Source of the DNA: an uncultured Verrucomicrobia subdivision 3 bacterium
GTDB lineage: Bacteria; Verrucomicrobiota; Verrucomicrobiae; Limisphaerales; UBA11358
NCBI GenBank assembly: GCA_903921455.1
Contig: CAIXPZ010000246.1
Span: 1 to 48,514 of the forward strand
Direction: 5' to 3'
DNA: 48,514 nucleotides
Below the pieces are notes generated by a model that saw only the letters and a program-made list of their open reading frames with translations, had not been told where the DNA came from and ran no database searches. Shown here piece by piece: positions 40,945-48,514 of the stretch. Made by a program: the position numbers and the translations under genes. The stretch's first letter is position 1, and every line of letters starts with the position of its first letter.

Positions 40945-43083
40945 TTAAAATTGGTAGCCCACGGAGAAATAGGCCTGGGCGCTGCCGGCGGTGGTTTGGG
41001 TGGAGACATAGGTTGCCGCCGTGCTGGCGACGGGTGACGCTCCGAGCAATGCCCAGCCGACGGTGAGTCGCGCATCGAAATGTTCGCCAGCGGTCAGGAA
41101 AAATCCCAGGCCGGTGCCCCATTCGCTGACGGCCGGCTGGCCCGGACGATCAATAAAATAAACCTGGCCGTAATCCATGAAGCACGAGCAGCGGAGCGAC
41201 GCCAGCACCTCGCCGGCTGGGGTTGGAAAATATCCGACGTTCACCGGCGGCGCGCGGAGGTCCAGCAGGGTGCGCCAGCCGGTGTCGCCATAGACTTCGC
41301 CCTCCCGGTAGCCGCGCACGCCGGCGGTGCCGCCGAGGCCGAACTGCTCATTGCTGATGAGCGGCTGGCTGGCCCACTGCCCGTTCGCGTTGGCGACGAT
41401 GGACCAGCCGGCAGGGAGTAGCTGCTGACGGATAAGGCCGGCGTTGATGGTGCTGAAGTTGCCGCCGGCATGGAGGTTGCCGGCCACCTGTTGAAAATTC
41501 GTCCGGGCGGAAGCGAGCGCGGACAGGAACACAGCCTGATTGAAGGTGAATTGAAAACTTCCGAATTTATCCGGGCGCACGGCGGCCCAACCAAAAGATA
41601 ACGGCGCATAGTTGAGCGACTGGCTGCTATTGTTGGCGAGGTGAATGGTCTGGTTCGTCACCAGCACGCGGTTGCCATAGGGATCGAGCGCATAAAGATC
41701 AAAATAGGTCAGGTTGGTCGTGTAGGTGTTCGCGCTGTAAGACTTCCAGTCCACGCCGAGGGTCAACGCGGATTTGATCTCGGCAAATTCCTCGAGTGGC
41801 AGGGTGAGCTTGGTGCCGATGTTGTCGTTGACGGTCGGCGAATGGGTGACATTCTGCGAGCTGATGTCGGCAAGGGCATTGGTAAAAATGGTTTTCAACG
41901 GGCCATATTGCAGGCGTGTATCGGAAGAGGAATGCGAGCCGTAAATGATCAGGTCGGGATGACCGGTCGGCGGCGGCAGATTAAATTTGTGGCTGACCTC
42001 GTCATAGCCGAACGTGGCGGGTTTCTGGTCGTATTCTTCGCGCCGTCCGCCGCCGCTGCCGAGCGGTATCCGGTAGAAGCCGCTGAACGTCGCTGCCTGC
42101 GGCAGGTCCGGTGGAAAACCGTTCGCATCGCTGCTCGACTTGTATTCCTGCGGGGTGAAGTTGTAGTCGAAGCCGATCTGATGTTCGCGTTGCCAGAGGT
42201 TGCCGTATTGCACGGCCGTGTCGGAACGGAGCAGGGCGGTCCCCGGCGCGGATTTGTCGTTGATTTCAAACCGGCCATGCACCGGGTCGCGATCCTTGAC
42301 CTTGAGAGTGAGGTCGCTGGTGCCGGGCTCCAGGCCGGGACTGATGACGGGATAGATCTGCCGGTCGCGATTCTGGTTGGCCTGGTCGAGTTCCGGCTGA
42401 AACCATTTGGTGTTCAGCAAAATGTTGGTGGTCAAACTCGGCAGGGCGCGGCGGACGTTGTTTGAGCTGAAATGTTCATTGCCGGTGACGTGAATGGCCG
42501 CGAGCCGGCCTTCGATTACTTTCACCTGCACCAGGCCGTTGCTGATGCGCTGCGGCGGCAGCGTGACGCTGATGGTGGGAAAGCCGAGTTCGCGGTAGCG
42601 CAACTGCACTTTGCCCAGACCTTCGCGAAGCTTGGCAAACGTGACGTTCGTGCCGGTGTAATTGGAGAGCACACCAAAATCCTGCGGCGGCAGGACGGTG
42701 TTGCCCTCGATGCGATATTTTTTCACCGCCAGCGCGGGGGGTGGTTTGACGGCCGCCGTGGCGGGTGCGCGGGAAATTATTTTTACGCGGATGATGCCAT
42801 CGGCCAGCGTCTGCTGCGGCAGGGTGACACTGACATTGGTGTAGCCGAGCTGATGGTAAAACTGTTGTAGCTGGTTCAGACCGGCGTGAATCTGCTTCAG
42901 GCTGACCGTGCCGGTGAAATGCGTCAGCGCGGCGGATAATTTTTCCGGCGGCAGGATCGTTTCTCCTTCAAAGTGGTAGGCGCGCACCACCAGCGGCGGC
43001 GTGGGCGCCGGGATTTGCGCCTTCGCTGCGCAGTGAAAAATCACCAGCGCGGCGGCGGTTAACATGGGCTGCCAGAATCTCAT
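40945..43083 (-). CDS. TpsB: outer-membrane transporter of the two-partner secretion system, three POTRA domains
   Basis: The protein has 712 residues from the ATG ending at 43083. The signal peptide ends AKAQ near 22. Three POTRA-like modules of about 75 residues follow: VRAYHFEGETILPPEKL, VKKYRIEGNTVLPPQDF, and IHVTGNEHFSSNNVRRAL. Canonical FhaC/ShlB members have two. The 16-strand barrel (about 290-712) contains the family signature GVRGYREGEVYGD and ends SVGYQF with a terminal Phe. It should export TpsA across the outer membrane. The gene order tpsB-tpsA with a 5 bp gap confirms the pair. The extra POTRA could contact TonB or the PBP-like protein encoded upstream, but this is speculation. 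Confidence 0.92.
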   Translation of the reverse strand: MRFWQPMLTAAALVIFHCAAKAQIPAPTPPLVVRAYHFEGETILPPEKLSAALTHFTGTVSLKQIHAGLNQLQQFYHQLGYTNVSVTLPQQTLADGIIRVKIISRAPATAAVKPPPALAVKKYRIEGNTVLPPQDFGVLSNYTGTNVTFAKLREGLGKVQLRYRELGFPTISVTLPPQRISNGLVQVKVIEGRLAAIHVTGNEHFSSNNVRRALPSLTTNILLNTKWFQPELDQANQNRDRQIYPVISPGLEPGTSDLTLKVKDRDPVHGRFEINDKSAPGTALLRSDTAVQYGNLWQREHQIGFDYNFTPQEYKSSSDANGFPPDLPQAATFSGFYRIPLGSGGGRREEYDQKPATFGYDEVSHKFNLPPPTGHPDLIIYGSHSSSDTRLQYGPLKTIFTNALADISSQNVTHSPTVNDNIGTKLTLPLEEFAEIKSALTLGVDWKSYSANTYTTNLTYFDLYALDPYGNRVLVTNQTIHLANNSSQSLNYAPLSFGWAAVRPDKFGSFQFTFNQAVFLSALASARTNFQQVAGNLHAGGNFSTINAGLIRQQLLPAGWSIVANANGQWASQPLISNEQFGLGGTAGVRGYREGEVYGDTGWRTLLDLRAPPVNVGYFPTPAGEVLASLRCSCFMDYGQVYFIDRPGQPAVSEWGTGLGFFLTAGEHFDARLTVGWALLGASPVASTAATYVSTQTTAGSAQAYFSVGYQF

Positions 43084-43172
43084 TTGTTGTGGTTGTCCTC
43101 TCGACAAATTTTGAAGCGTCGGGCCGACCCGGTTTTCCCGGGGCGGCCCGTGAACTAAATTGCAATATCCAC

Positions 43173-44087
43173 TTAAGGTGTTCGATAAACGCGATAGAAA
43201 CCGGTGACGCCGGTATTCGTATGCGTCAAAATGTGATTGCTGGTATCGCCGGCGATTGGCCCGCTGACCACCGGCCAGTTCGTGGCTGTGCCGCCCAGCG
43301 TGTTGGTGTAAGTCAGCCAGTAATTGCCGCTGCCAATCGTGGTGAAGCTGACCGTGCTGACATTCCCTGTGCGGGTGACGCCCAGAATGGTCGGCGGCGT
43401 CACCGCCGTGAGCGGCCCGGCCGTGTAGGTGAGCACCCCGGCGGCGGTGATGGTGAAGGTGCCGGTGTATTGGGCGCTGGTGCGGGGGGCGATCCGCCAG
43501 AAGGCAAACGAACTGGGGGCCAAACCTTCGACATTGAACGAGGCGTTGCCGCCGAAGAGGGCGATTTGTGATAACCGTTGGCCGCTCCCGGTGACAATGT
43601 AATCATACGATGCCCCTTGGGTATATAGGCTGCTGGGGTCGATGGAATACGCGTTGGTCGAGGCGGCGGCGGCCGTGTTTAAAACTGGCTTGGTGCCGAT
43701 GGCGTTGATGGAACTCCAGAATTTGGTCTGCCAGTCTGAAGGTGTTCCATTTTCCGTCACCACCGTGCTGGTGTCCTGACCGCTCAACCATGAGGCTTTG
43801 TTGGCGGCGAATTGGCTGGTGGTGGCAGCAACGATGACGCTCACCCCGGTCAGATCCGCGCCGAATGTGGTCGTAACCAGATTCGCATTCCAGTTGGGAA
43901 CGGTGATGGTGGTGCCGGCCGGCAGATTGGTGAACTGGCTGACATTGCCGATGTCAAACTCGACGTCGTTGACCCCGGATTCACGGAAAATCAACAAGGC
44001 GTCGCCATCGGAGTAGGTCCACGCTCGTGACAGCGGTGTTGCCAGCAACACCAGCGCCGCCAAGGCGGTTAAATGGTATTTTTTCAT
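43173..44087 (-). CDS. Secreted protein of unknown function
   Basis: The protein has 304 residues. The signal peptide ends LSRAW near 23. The N-terminal domain begins TYSDGDALLIFRESGVNDVEFDIGN, a pattern found at the start of many verrucomicrobial and planctomycetal exported proteins that carry PEP-CTERM sorting signals. No PEP motif or terminal helix is present here. The last 70 residues are the beta-rich tail module ending FYRVYRTP. It lies 30 bp after the PBP-like gene and 90 bp before tpsB, so it is probably co-transcribed with the secretion genes. It could be an accessory or surface protein of that system. Confidence 0.65.
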   Translation of the reverse strand: MKKYHLTALAALVLLATPLSRAWTYSDGDALLIFRESGVNDVEFDIGNVSQFTNLPAGTTITVPNWNANLVTTTFGADLTGVSVIVAATTSQFAANKASWLSGQDTSTVVTENGTPSDWQTKFWSSINAIGTKPVLNTAAAASTNAYSIDPSSLYTQGASYDYIVTGSGQRLSQIALFGGNASFNVEGLAPSSFAFWRIAPRTSAQYTGTFTITAAGVLTYTAGPLTAVTPPTILGVTRTGNVSTVSFTTIGSGNYWLTYTNTLGGTATNWPVVSGPIAGDTSNHILTHTNTGVTGFYRVYRTP

Positions 44088-44117
44088 GATAAGCCTATAA
44101 AGTAAGGTTGATGACGC

Positions 44118-45257
44118 TTAATACAGCAGAGAGGTGATCGGGCCGCCTTCTTGCGTGCGTTTGACTTCGAGATCGCCCAGCGGAACAAACTTGCCCAAGT
44201 CAAAGGGATTGCCCGCCGTGTGCTGATAAGTGTAGTCGGTTACAGCGTTAAATAGGGCCGTGAGCACCAACTGTTGATTGAAGCTTGGCCCGCCGCTGAC
44301 GCGGGTATACCAGCTTTCGTAACCCCAGATCGGATAATAGCCCTTGGAAATATTGGTGATCGTTGGCTGATACCCTTCGTAGGACAGGACGGTGAACGTG
44401 CCAAAATCACCGGAGGCCACGGTCCCGACGGCGTTGCTGATCACGTTCAGGTCGGCCGTCACCAAGGCCCCGCTGTTGTGGCCCAATAGCGGATTCGGCA
44501 CGGGCTGCCCAATCGGGGTGCTGCTGAAGGCGTTGCCGAACGCCGCGTTGTAAGCCACGTTCGTCACATAAGCCTGCCGGTTGGTCGTCCAGAACGACGG
44601 TGATCCGCTGAAATAGATGTTGGCATCAATGACTTGGCGCACGGCGGCCGCCGTATCGCGCCCCACCAGATAAACGATGTCATTGGTGGCACTGCCGCCA
44701 AAAAACGCCGAGGGCAGCGTGCCGGAGGCGCTCTGGAGATAGGCAATCTGGCGCTGGGTCAGATTGGTGACATTGGCCAGATTCGGCGATTTTGCCGGAT
44801 TCTTGATGAAACCAAACGGCACCACCAGAGTCCGGCTTGAATTGAAGATGGCGCCATTGATGCCGATGGTCTCCGGAAAGGCTCCCGAAACCGTCAGTGA
44901 CGGCACGCCATTGCTGGATCCGGTTGCCCCGTTCAAATAATAGGCCAGCGGATCAGCCGTTCCATCGCGCAGGTTTTGCAAACCGCCCGTCGCGCCATTC
45001 TGCGCGAAGTGCAGATTAACGATCCCCAACCCGGAGTTGCCGACCAGGGTTCCGCCGATGAAGGAACGGGTGTTGGCGTCCTTGATGTAAACCGTGTAGC
45101 CGCTCAGAATGTTGGAGGCGCGGTCAAATAGCAGGGCGCGGCTGGCGTTGCCGCCGTCAATGACTACGTCAACGCTGGCGTGGAGTTGTGGCGTGGCGAT
45201 GAAACCAGCCAGCGCCAGGCCGGCCAGGAGTGAGGATTTTAGAATGGATGTTTTCAT
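44118..45257 (-). CDS. Secreted periplasmic-binding-protein-like protein
   Basis: The protein has 379 residues. The signal peptide ends LHAS near 28. It begins the mature chain with VDVVIDGGNASRALLFDRAS. In the middle it has NLTQRQIAYLQSASGTLPSAFF and VYLVGRDTAAAVRQVID, which follow the order of PstS/DING-type phosphate-binding proteins (LT..Q...I..G, then a GR/R..GS.T.. loop). The typical anion-binding residues are not clearly kept, so the ligand may differ. It is preceded by the same short leader element as the sulfate-binding gene (see 45302-45340). It probably starts the transcript that includes the two-partner secretion and Ton genes. Confidence 0.55.
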   Translation of the reverse strand: MKTSILKSSLLAGLALAGFIATPQLHASVDVVIDGGNASRALLFDRASNILSGYTVYIKDANTRSFIGGTLVGNSGLGIVNLHFAQNGATGGLQNLRDGTADPLAYYLNGATGSSNGVPSLTVSGAFPETIGINGAIFNSSRTLVVPFGFIKNPAKSPNLANVTNLTQRQIAYLQSASGTLPSAFFGGSATNDIVYLVGRDTAAAVRQVIDANIYFSGSPSFWTTNRQAYVTNVAYNAAFGNAFSSTPIGQPVPNPLLGHNSGALVTADLNVISNAVGTVASGDFGTFTVLSYEGYQPTITNISKGYYPIWGYESWYTRVSGGPSFNQQLVLTALFNAVTDYTYQHTAGNPFDLGKFVPLGDLEVKRTQEGGPITSLLY

Positions 45258-45301
45258 GGTGTGTTTTTAATTTTTATTCGTTTTATTAATGGTTGTATTT
45301 G

Positions 45302-45340
45302 AAGCACCTCCGGTCAGCCGGTCAGTCCTCGTAAATTTTC
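45302..45340 (-). promoter_or_regulatory. Conserved leader element, copy 2 (upstream of the PBP-like gene)
   Basis: On the minus strand the order is AAATTTAC, GAGGA, CTGACCGG, four bases, CCGGAGGTGC. The CCGG arms (45321-45318 and 45313-45310) can pair around a CTGA loop. The element lies 44 bp before the start codon of the downstream gene and 34 bp after cysK. The sequence matches copy 1 at 47411-47448 in order and spacing of all blocks. It could be an RNA hairpin or a DNA operator. Confidence 0.6.
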
Positions 45341-45374
45341 AGTTGGGTTGGCCTCGCATGAATGCGTCGGGAAA

Positions 45375-46355
45375 TTAGGGGGTCGCTGTCAGCAACTGGC
45401 TGATGTCGTCCGACACCGTGCCGATGTCCGCAAATAACCATGTCGAGAGATAGCGCTCGCTGGAGGACGGCACGATGGCGACGATAGTTTTGCCCGTGTT
45501 TTCCGGGCGTTTGGCGACCTGCAACGCCGCCCACACGATCGCGCCACTGGAAATGCCGATGGGAATGCCCTCCTGCGCATTGATCTGTTTGGAGATCGGG
45601 GCGGAATCGTCCTCATTCACCTGCATCACCTCGTCCACGATCTTCGTGTTCAGATTCGCGGGAATGAAACCCGCGCCGATGCCCTGCAATTTGTGCGGCC
45701 CCGGCGCGCCCCCGGAGATTACCGGGGACTTGGTGGGTTCTACCGCTACCGCCTTGAAGGATGGTTTCAATTTTTTGATGACCTCCGCCACCCCGGTGAT
45801 GGTCCCGCCGGTGCCCACGCCGGCGACGACGAAGTCCACCTTGCCGTCCGTATCGCGCCAGATTTCCTCGGCGGTCGTCTTGCGATGAATTTCCGGATTG
45901 GACGGATTGGAAAATTGCTGCAGCACCACGCTGTTGGGAATCTGCTGGTGGAGTTCGTCGGCTCTGGCGATGGCTCCCTTCATGCCTTTCGCGCCTTCGG
46001 TCAAAACCAGTTTCGCGCCCAGGATTTTCAGCAGTTTTCGGCGCTCGAGGCTCATCGTCTCCGGCATCGTTAAAATCAGCTTCAAGCCCTTGGCCGCCGC
46101 CACGAACGCCAATGCGATGCCGGTGTTGCCGCTGGTGGGTTCAATCAAAATCGTGTCCTGGCTGATCGCGCCGGACATGAGCGCATCGTTGATCATCGCC
46201 AGGCCGATACGATCCTTGACGCTGGACAGCGGATTGAAAAATTCCAGTTTGAGCAGCACGTCGGCGACGGCGCCGTGTTCCTTGGCCGTGCGGTTCAGTC
46301 GCACGAGCGGGGTGTTGCCGATGGTTTCCGTGATGTCGTTGTAGATGCGTGCCAT
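45375..46355 (-). CDS. cysK: Cysteine synthase (O-acetylserine sulfhydrylase)
   Basis: PLP enzyme that makes cysteine from O-acetylserine and sulfide in the cytosol. The protein has 326 residues from [14 protein letters not shown]; the frame extends upstream over the sulfate-binding gene, but that part is a shadow. PLP lysine is Lys47 in [11 protein letters not shown]. The substrate loop TSGNTGIA lies at about 74-81, the phosphate-binding GTGGTITG near 185, and the PISGG-type element appears as [20 protein letters not shown]. The length is normal for CysK. It starts 4 bp after the sulfate-binding gene, so uptake and final assimilation of sulfur are directly coupled, while the sulfate reduction genes are not in this window. 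Confidence 0.97.
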   Translation of the reverse strand: MARIYNDITETIGNTPLVRLNRTAKEHGAVADVLLKLEFFNPLSSVKDRIGLAMINDALMSGAISQDTILIEPTSGNTGIALAFVAAAKGLKLILTMPETMSLERRKLLKILGAKLVLTEGAKGMKGAIARADELHQQIPNSVVLQQFSNPSNPEIHRKTTAEEIWRDTDGKVDFVVAGVGTGGTITGVAEVIKKLKPSFKAVAVEPTKSPVISGGAPGPHKLQGIGAGFIPANLNTKIVDEVMQVNEDDSAPISKQINAQEGIPIGISSGAIVWAALQVAKRPENTGKTIVAIVPSSSERYLSTWLFADIGTVSDDISQLLTATP

Positions 46356-46359
46356 AACT

Positions 46360-47385
46360 TTATTTGCTTTGTTTGTTGGGTTGATAGATTTGGTCGAAGA
46401 TTCCGCCATCCGCGAAATGCGTCTGCTGCGCCTTGGCCCAGCCGCCGGCGACTTCCTCCACGGTGAACAGATCCAGCGGCGGGAAACGGCCGGGGAATTT
46501 ATCGAGCGCCGCCTGGCTTTTCGGGCGGAAGTAGTATTTCGCCGCCAATTCCTGGCCGGCATCGCTGTAAAGAAATTCCAGATACGCGCGGGCCACCGTC
46601 TCGGTGTGGTGCCGCTGCACATTATGATCCACCCACGCGACAGGATTTTCCGCGAGAATGCTCGCGGGCGGAACCACCACCTCCAAGGCGTCGTCCGCAA
46701 AAGTCTTCTTCACCTGCGCCGCCTCGTTCTCAAAGGTCAGCAGCACGTCGCCGATGCCGCTGTTGGCAAACGTGATCGTGGCCCCACGCCCGCCGGTATC
46801 CAGCACCGGCACGTTCGCAAACAGTTTTCCGACAAACTCACGCGCCGCCTTTTCAGCGCCGCCGGACTTTTTCAGCGCATAACCCCACGCCGCCAGATAA
46901 CTGTAACGCCCATTGCCGGAAGTTTTTGGATTCGGGATAACGACGGAAACCCCAGGTTTAATTAAATCATCCCAATTATTGATGTGCTTCGGATTGCTCT
47001 TGCGGACGACGAAGACAATCGTCGAGGTGTAAGGCACACTGTGGTTCGGCAGCCGCGCCGCCCAGTTCTGCGGAATCAGCCGCGCGCTGGAAAAAAGCAG
47101 GTCCACGTCCGTCGGCTGGTTCATCGTCACCACATCCGCCTCGAGGCCGTTGACAACCGCCTGCGCCTGCTTACTGGAACCGCCGTGAGATTGGTTGATG
47201 GTTACCGTGTTGCTGGTCGTGTCTTTCCAGTAGGCGGCAAAGGCGGTATTGATGTCCTTGTAAAATTCCCGCGTGACGTCGTAAGAGACGTTCAGGATGG
47301 TTTCATCCGCCGCCACCAAGACCGTGCCCGACAGCCAGACGGTTGCGAGCGACAAGGTCACCAGTTTTTGAATCCAGTTCCGCAT
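46360..47385 (-). CDS. sbp: Sulfate/thiosulfate-binding protein of an ABC transporter
   Basis: Periplasmic receptor for sulfate import. The protein has 341 residues with a signal peptide at 1-26 (ends LVAAD). Family motifs are [70 protein letters not shown] and the [14 protein letters not shown] segment. All are typical of Sbp/CysP. The permease and ATPase genes (cysT, cysW, cysA), which usually follow, are absent; cysK follows instead, so the membrane part must be encoded elsewhere. It is preceded by leader copy 1 and, 83 bp upstream, by the YezD-like gene. Confidence 0.95.
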   Translation of the reverse strand: MRNWIQKLVTLSLATVWLSGTVLVAADETILNVSYDVTREFYKDINTAFAAYWKDTTSNTVTINQSHGGSSKQAQAVVNGLEADVVTMNQPTDVDLLFSSARLIPQNWAARLPNHSVPYTSTIVFVVRKSNPKHINNWDDLIKPGVSVVIPNPKTSGNGRYSYLAAWGYALKKSGGAEKAAREFVGKLFANVPVLDTGGRGATITFANSGIGDVLLTFENEAAQVKKTFADDALEVVVPPASILAENPVAWVDHNVQRHHTETVARAYLEFLYSDAGQELAAKYYFRPKSQAALDKFPGRFPPLDLFTVEEVAGGWAKAQQTHFADGGIFDQIYQPNKQSK

Positions 47386-47410
47386 GGATGATTTTGTATT
47401 TTGTTTTCAT

Positions 47411-47448
47411 GGGAACTTCCGGTGGTCCGGTCAGCCGCCTGTAAAATT
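47411..47448 (-). promoter_or_regulatory. Conserved leader element, copy 1 (upstream of sbp)
   Basis: On the minus strand the order is AATTTTAC, AGGCGG, CTGACCGG, four bases, CCGGAAGTTCC. The two CCGG arms (47430-47427 and 47422-47419) can form a four-pair hairpin with an ACCA loop. It lies between the YezD-like gene and sbp, 25 bp before the sbp start. It matches copy 2 at 45302-45340. I cannot match it to a riboswitch class that I know. Confidence 0.6.
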
Positions 47449-47468
47449 GTTGTTTGTTTGTCTTTGGT

Positions 47469-47657
47469 TTAATCCGAACGTTTTTCGCCGGGATTTTTTT
47501 CCAGCCGTAGTCGCTCGGTCTTTTCGATTTGAATCACGCGCGAATCGTGGACGATGATCTCCACCACGCCATAGCGCAGCGAGCGAACCTGCTGGGTGAC
47601 CAGCTCAATCCACTTCGAATCATCGCCACTCGGCGTTCTTTGTTGCGCGGCATTCAT
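47469..47657 (-). CDS. YezD-family small protein (DUF2292)
   Basis: The protein has 62 residues. The core WIELVTQQVRSLRYGVVEII, then VHDSRVIQIEKTERLRLE, fits the family pattern of an N-terminal helix, then L-R-Y-G-x-V-x-I, then V-I-Q-I-E-K-x-E-x-R. The family is widespread, often encoded next to sulfate uptake or sulfur assimilation genes, and its biochemical role is unknown to me. Here it is the first gene of the sulfur run, 83 bp before sbp, with a promoter-like sequence and palindrome about 126 bp upstream. It is soluble and small enough to be a regulator or an RNA-binding protein. Confidence 0.8.
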   Translation of the reverse strand: MNAAQQRTPSGDDSKWIELVTQQVRSLRYGVVEIIVHDSRVIQIEKTERLRLEKNPGEKRSD

Positions 47658-48088
47658 TTTAAATACACTACTTAACGAGTCGTCTATCTGTTCAAATAAA
47701 AAATCAAATTATCATCCCTATTAACAAATATTTTCTATTAAAAAACATCTGAATGACAATTCTGACACGAATGGCGATTCGTATTGTCGTATATTCAACC
47801 CTATTCTGATTTTGTCAAATACTTTATAAAAATAATTTCCGCGACCTAGACAGTGAGGGATGAGTCTCGGAAAATATGTTTGCCTTCCTCAAGAAATGAA
47901 TTTATTTGCGCTCCGTTCCTGTATCACTGTGAGTCCATTAAAATAATGGCCAGACCGGCACAATCCCCTTCTAACGGTGGCCATCCGCAAGGATCGCATG
48001 TTAACCGGCGTGTGCGCGGACTCCCTGCCGGCCTTCAGAGCCAACCGATTCCCCACTGAAAGGCCGGACTTTGTCTTCAACCGTGATA
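47658..48088. other. AT-rich divergent promoter region
   Basis: This 431 bp lies between the minus-strand sulfur genes and the plus-strand YbjN-like gene and is very AT-rich in its left half. The promoter and palindrome of the minus strand are described separately. I see no gene, tRNA or known riboswitch here. Confidence 0.5.
47767..47818 (-). promoter_or_regulatory. Promoter with overlapping palindrome for the sulfur genes
   Basis: On the minus strand TTGACA (47818-47813), a 17-base spacer and AATATA (47795-47790) form a plausible sigma-70 promoter. Transcription would begin near 47783. The palindrome ACGAAT-GGCG-ATTCGT at 47767-47782 covers exactly that start region, where a repressor could block transcription. 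The resulting 5' leader would be about 126 nt. Confidence 0.5.
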
Positions 48089-48514
48089 ATGGCTATGAAT
48101 GGTCATAAATTGTTTAACGAAGTGCGAAGCTGGCTCGCTGCTGAAAAATTCTCCTTCTCGGCGAACGTTGAGAATACCAGCATCCAATTGCGCCTGGACC
48201 TTAACCACGGACTAGTCCCCGTCCGGCTGCTATGTGAGGAGTCGCCAGTAATTTTGCAGGTCGTCTGCTCGCTGCCCGTCAAAGCGCCGAGGGAAAAAAT
48301 ATTCGGGACCAGTTTGGCGCTGCTCAGGCTCAATGCCCGGCTCCGCCTGGGCGCCTTTCATTTGGACACGGAGGATGGCCTCATTATGTTCCGGTTGTCG
48401 CAACCAATCCAACCGGATTCGGATTTGAGAAAGCAGATTCGCGAAGCCTTTGATACCGCGCGCAACACGATGGACGCCAATTTCCTGCCTCTGACCCTCT
48501 TTTGTTGTTCCACA
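48089..48514 (+). CDS. YbjN-like protein, partial (runs off the window)
   Basis: The open frame begins at ATG 48089 (or at 48095) and has no stop before the window ends, giving at least 142 codons. The N terminus MNGHKLFNEVRSWLAAEKF is followed by NVENTSIQLRLDLNHGLVPV, VVCSLPVKAPREKIFG, LLRLNARLRLGAFHLDTEDG and FRLSQPIQPD. This order (helix, four-stranded sheet, L-N-x-x-L-x-x-G-x-F-x-x-D, R-x-x-x-P) matches the YbjN/type III secretion chaperone-like fold. Members are small bacterial proteins linked to stress or to chaperone-like tasks. It diverges from the sulfur operon. No further context is available. Confidence 0.65.
   Translation, partial: MAMNGHKLFNEVRSWLAAEKFSFSANVENTSIQLRLDLNHGLVPVRLLCEESPVILQVVCSLPVKAPREKIFGTSLALLRLNARLRLGAFHLDTEDGLIMFRLSQPIQPDSDLRKQIREAFDTARNTMDANFLPLTLFCCST

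Noticed and set aside
46356..46700. N-terminal extension of cysteine synthase
   Set aside because: These codons lie inside the sulfate-binding gene in another frame, and the family start [14 protein letters not shown] is at 46355.
45302..47448. The leader element as a known SAM riboswitch
   Set aside because: Too short, and the conserved blocks of the SAM classes that I can recall are not present. It is kept as an unnamed element.
1..48514. tRNA, rRNA or phage genes
   Set aside because: No cloverleaf-like sequence, conserved rRNA stretch or phage structural gene was noticed. A tRNA scan was not possible here.

Overview
This window looks like a piece of a Verrucomicrobiota chromosome, probably from the Pedosphaera/Limisphaerales side of the phylum. 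That is an inference. It rests on the secreted Ig-like and carboxypeptidase-regulatory-like proteins with the typical C-terminal ending (TNL..GPWVPVTN...YFRL), the pseudopilin-like tail on a small cassette protein, the style of the two-partner secretion protein, and the carbohydrate-active enzyme content. No rRNA or tRNA gene is visible to confirm the lineage.

Layout. (1) 196-4992: a chromosomal integron cassette array. Eight attC sites of about 100 bp share one host-specific sequence and separate eleven small genes, all on the + strand and mostly of unknown function. Nine of the eleven products look membrane-bound or exported. No integrase gene lies inside the window. The base composition is visibly more AT-rich than the rest. 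(2) 5109-6736: thioredoxin reductase and an exported methionine sulfoxide reductase A. (3) 6849-8087 (-): an outer-membrane beta-barrel protein. (4) 8631-29194: a large + strand region with six multiheme c-type cytochromes (I count 61 haem-binding motifs), a haem-biosynthesis gene (hemA), two NHL beta-propeller proteins, an outer-membrane barrel and an OB-fold protein. (5) 29300-30181: decayed remnants of carbohydrate-active genes, then an intact GH2 enzyme at 30465-33716 (-). (6) 34654-47657 (-): a long co-directional run reading, in transcription order, YezD-like protein, sulfate-binding protein, cysteine synthase, a periplasmic-binding-like secreted protein, another secreted protein, TpsB, TpsA, ExbB, ExbD, TonB, ExbD. 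(7) 48089-end: a partial YbjN-like gene on the + strand.

How the genes work together. The cytochrome region reads as a candidate extracellular electron transfer chain. Two inner-membrane proteins fuse a multihaem c-type domain to a membrane b-type cytochrome (the CbcL plan of Geobacter) and could take electrons from quinol. Periplasmic multihaem proteins could relay them. A 17-haem lipoprotein overlaps by 4 bp with a 672-residue outer-membrane barrel, the genetic signature of a porin-cytochrome conduit. The two NHL proteins flank that pair.

The minus-strand run combines sulfur assimilation with a two-partner secretion system and its own Ton motor. A conserved short leader with the hairpin core CCGG-N4-CCGG occurs twice: just upstream of the sulfate-binding gene and just upstream of the gene that starts the secretion part. 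This suggests that both halves share one control, and that the secretion/Ton system belongs to a sulfur-scavenging response. It is the least conventional arrangement in the window.
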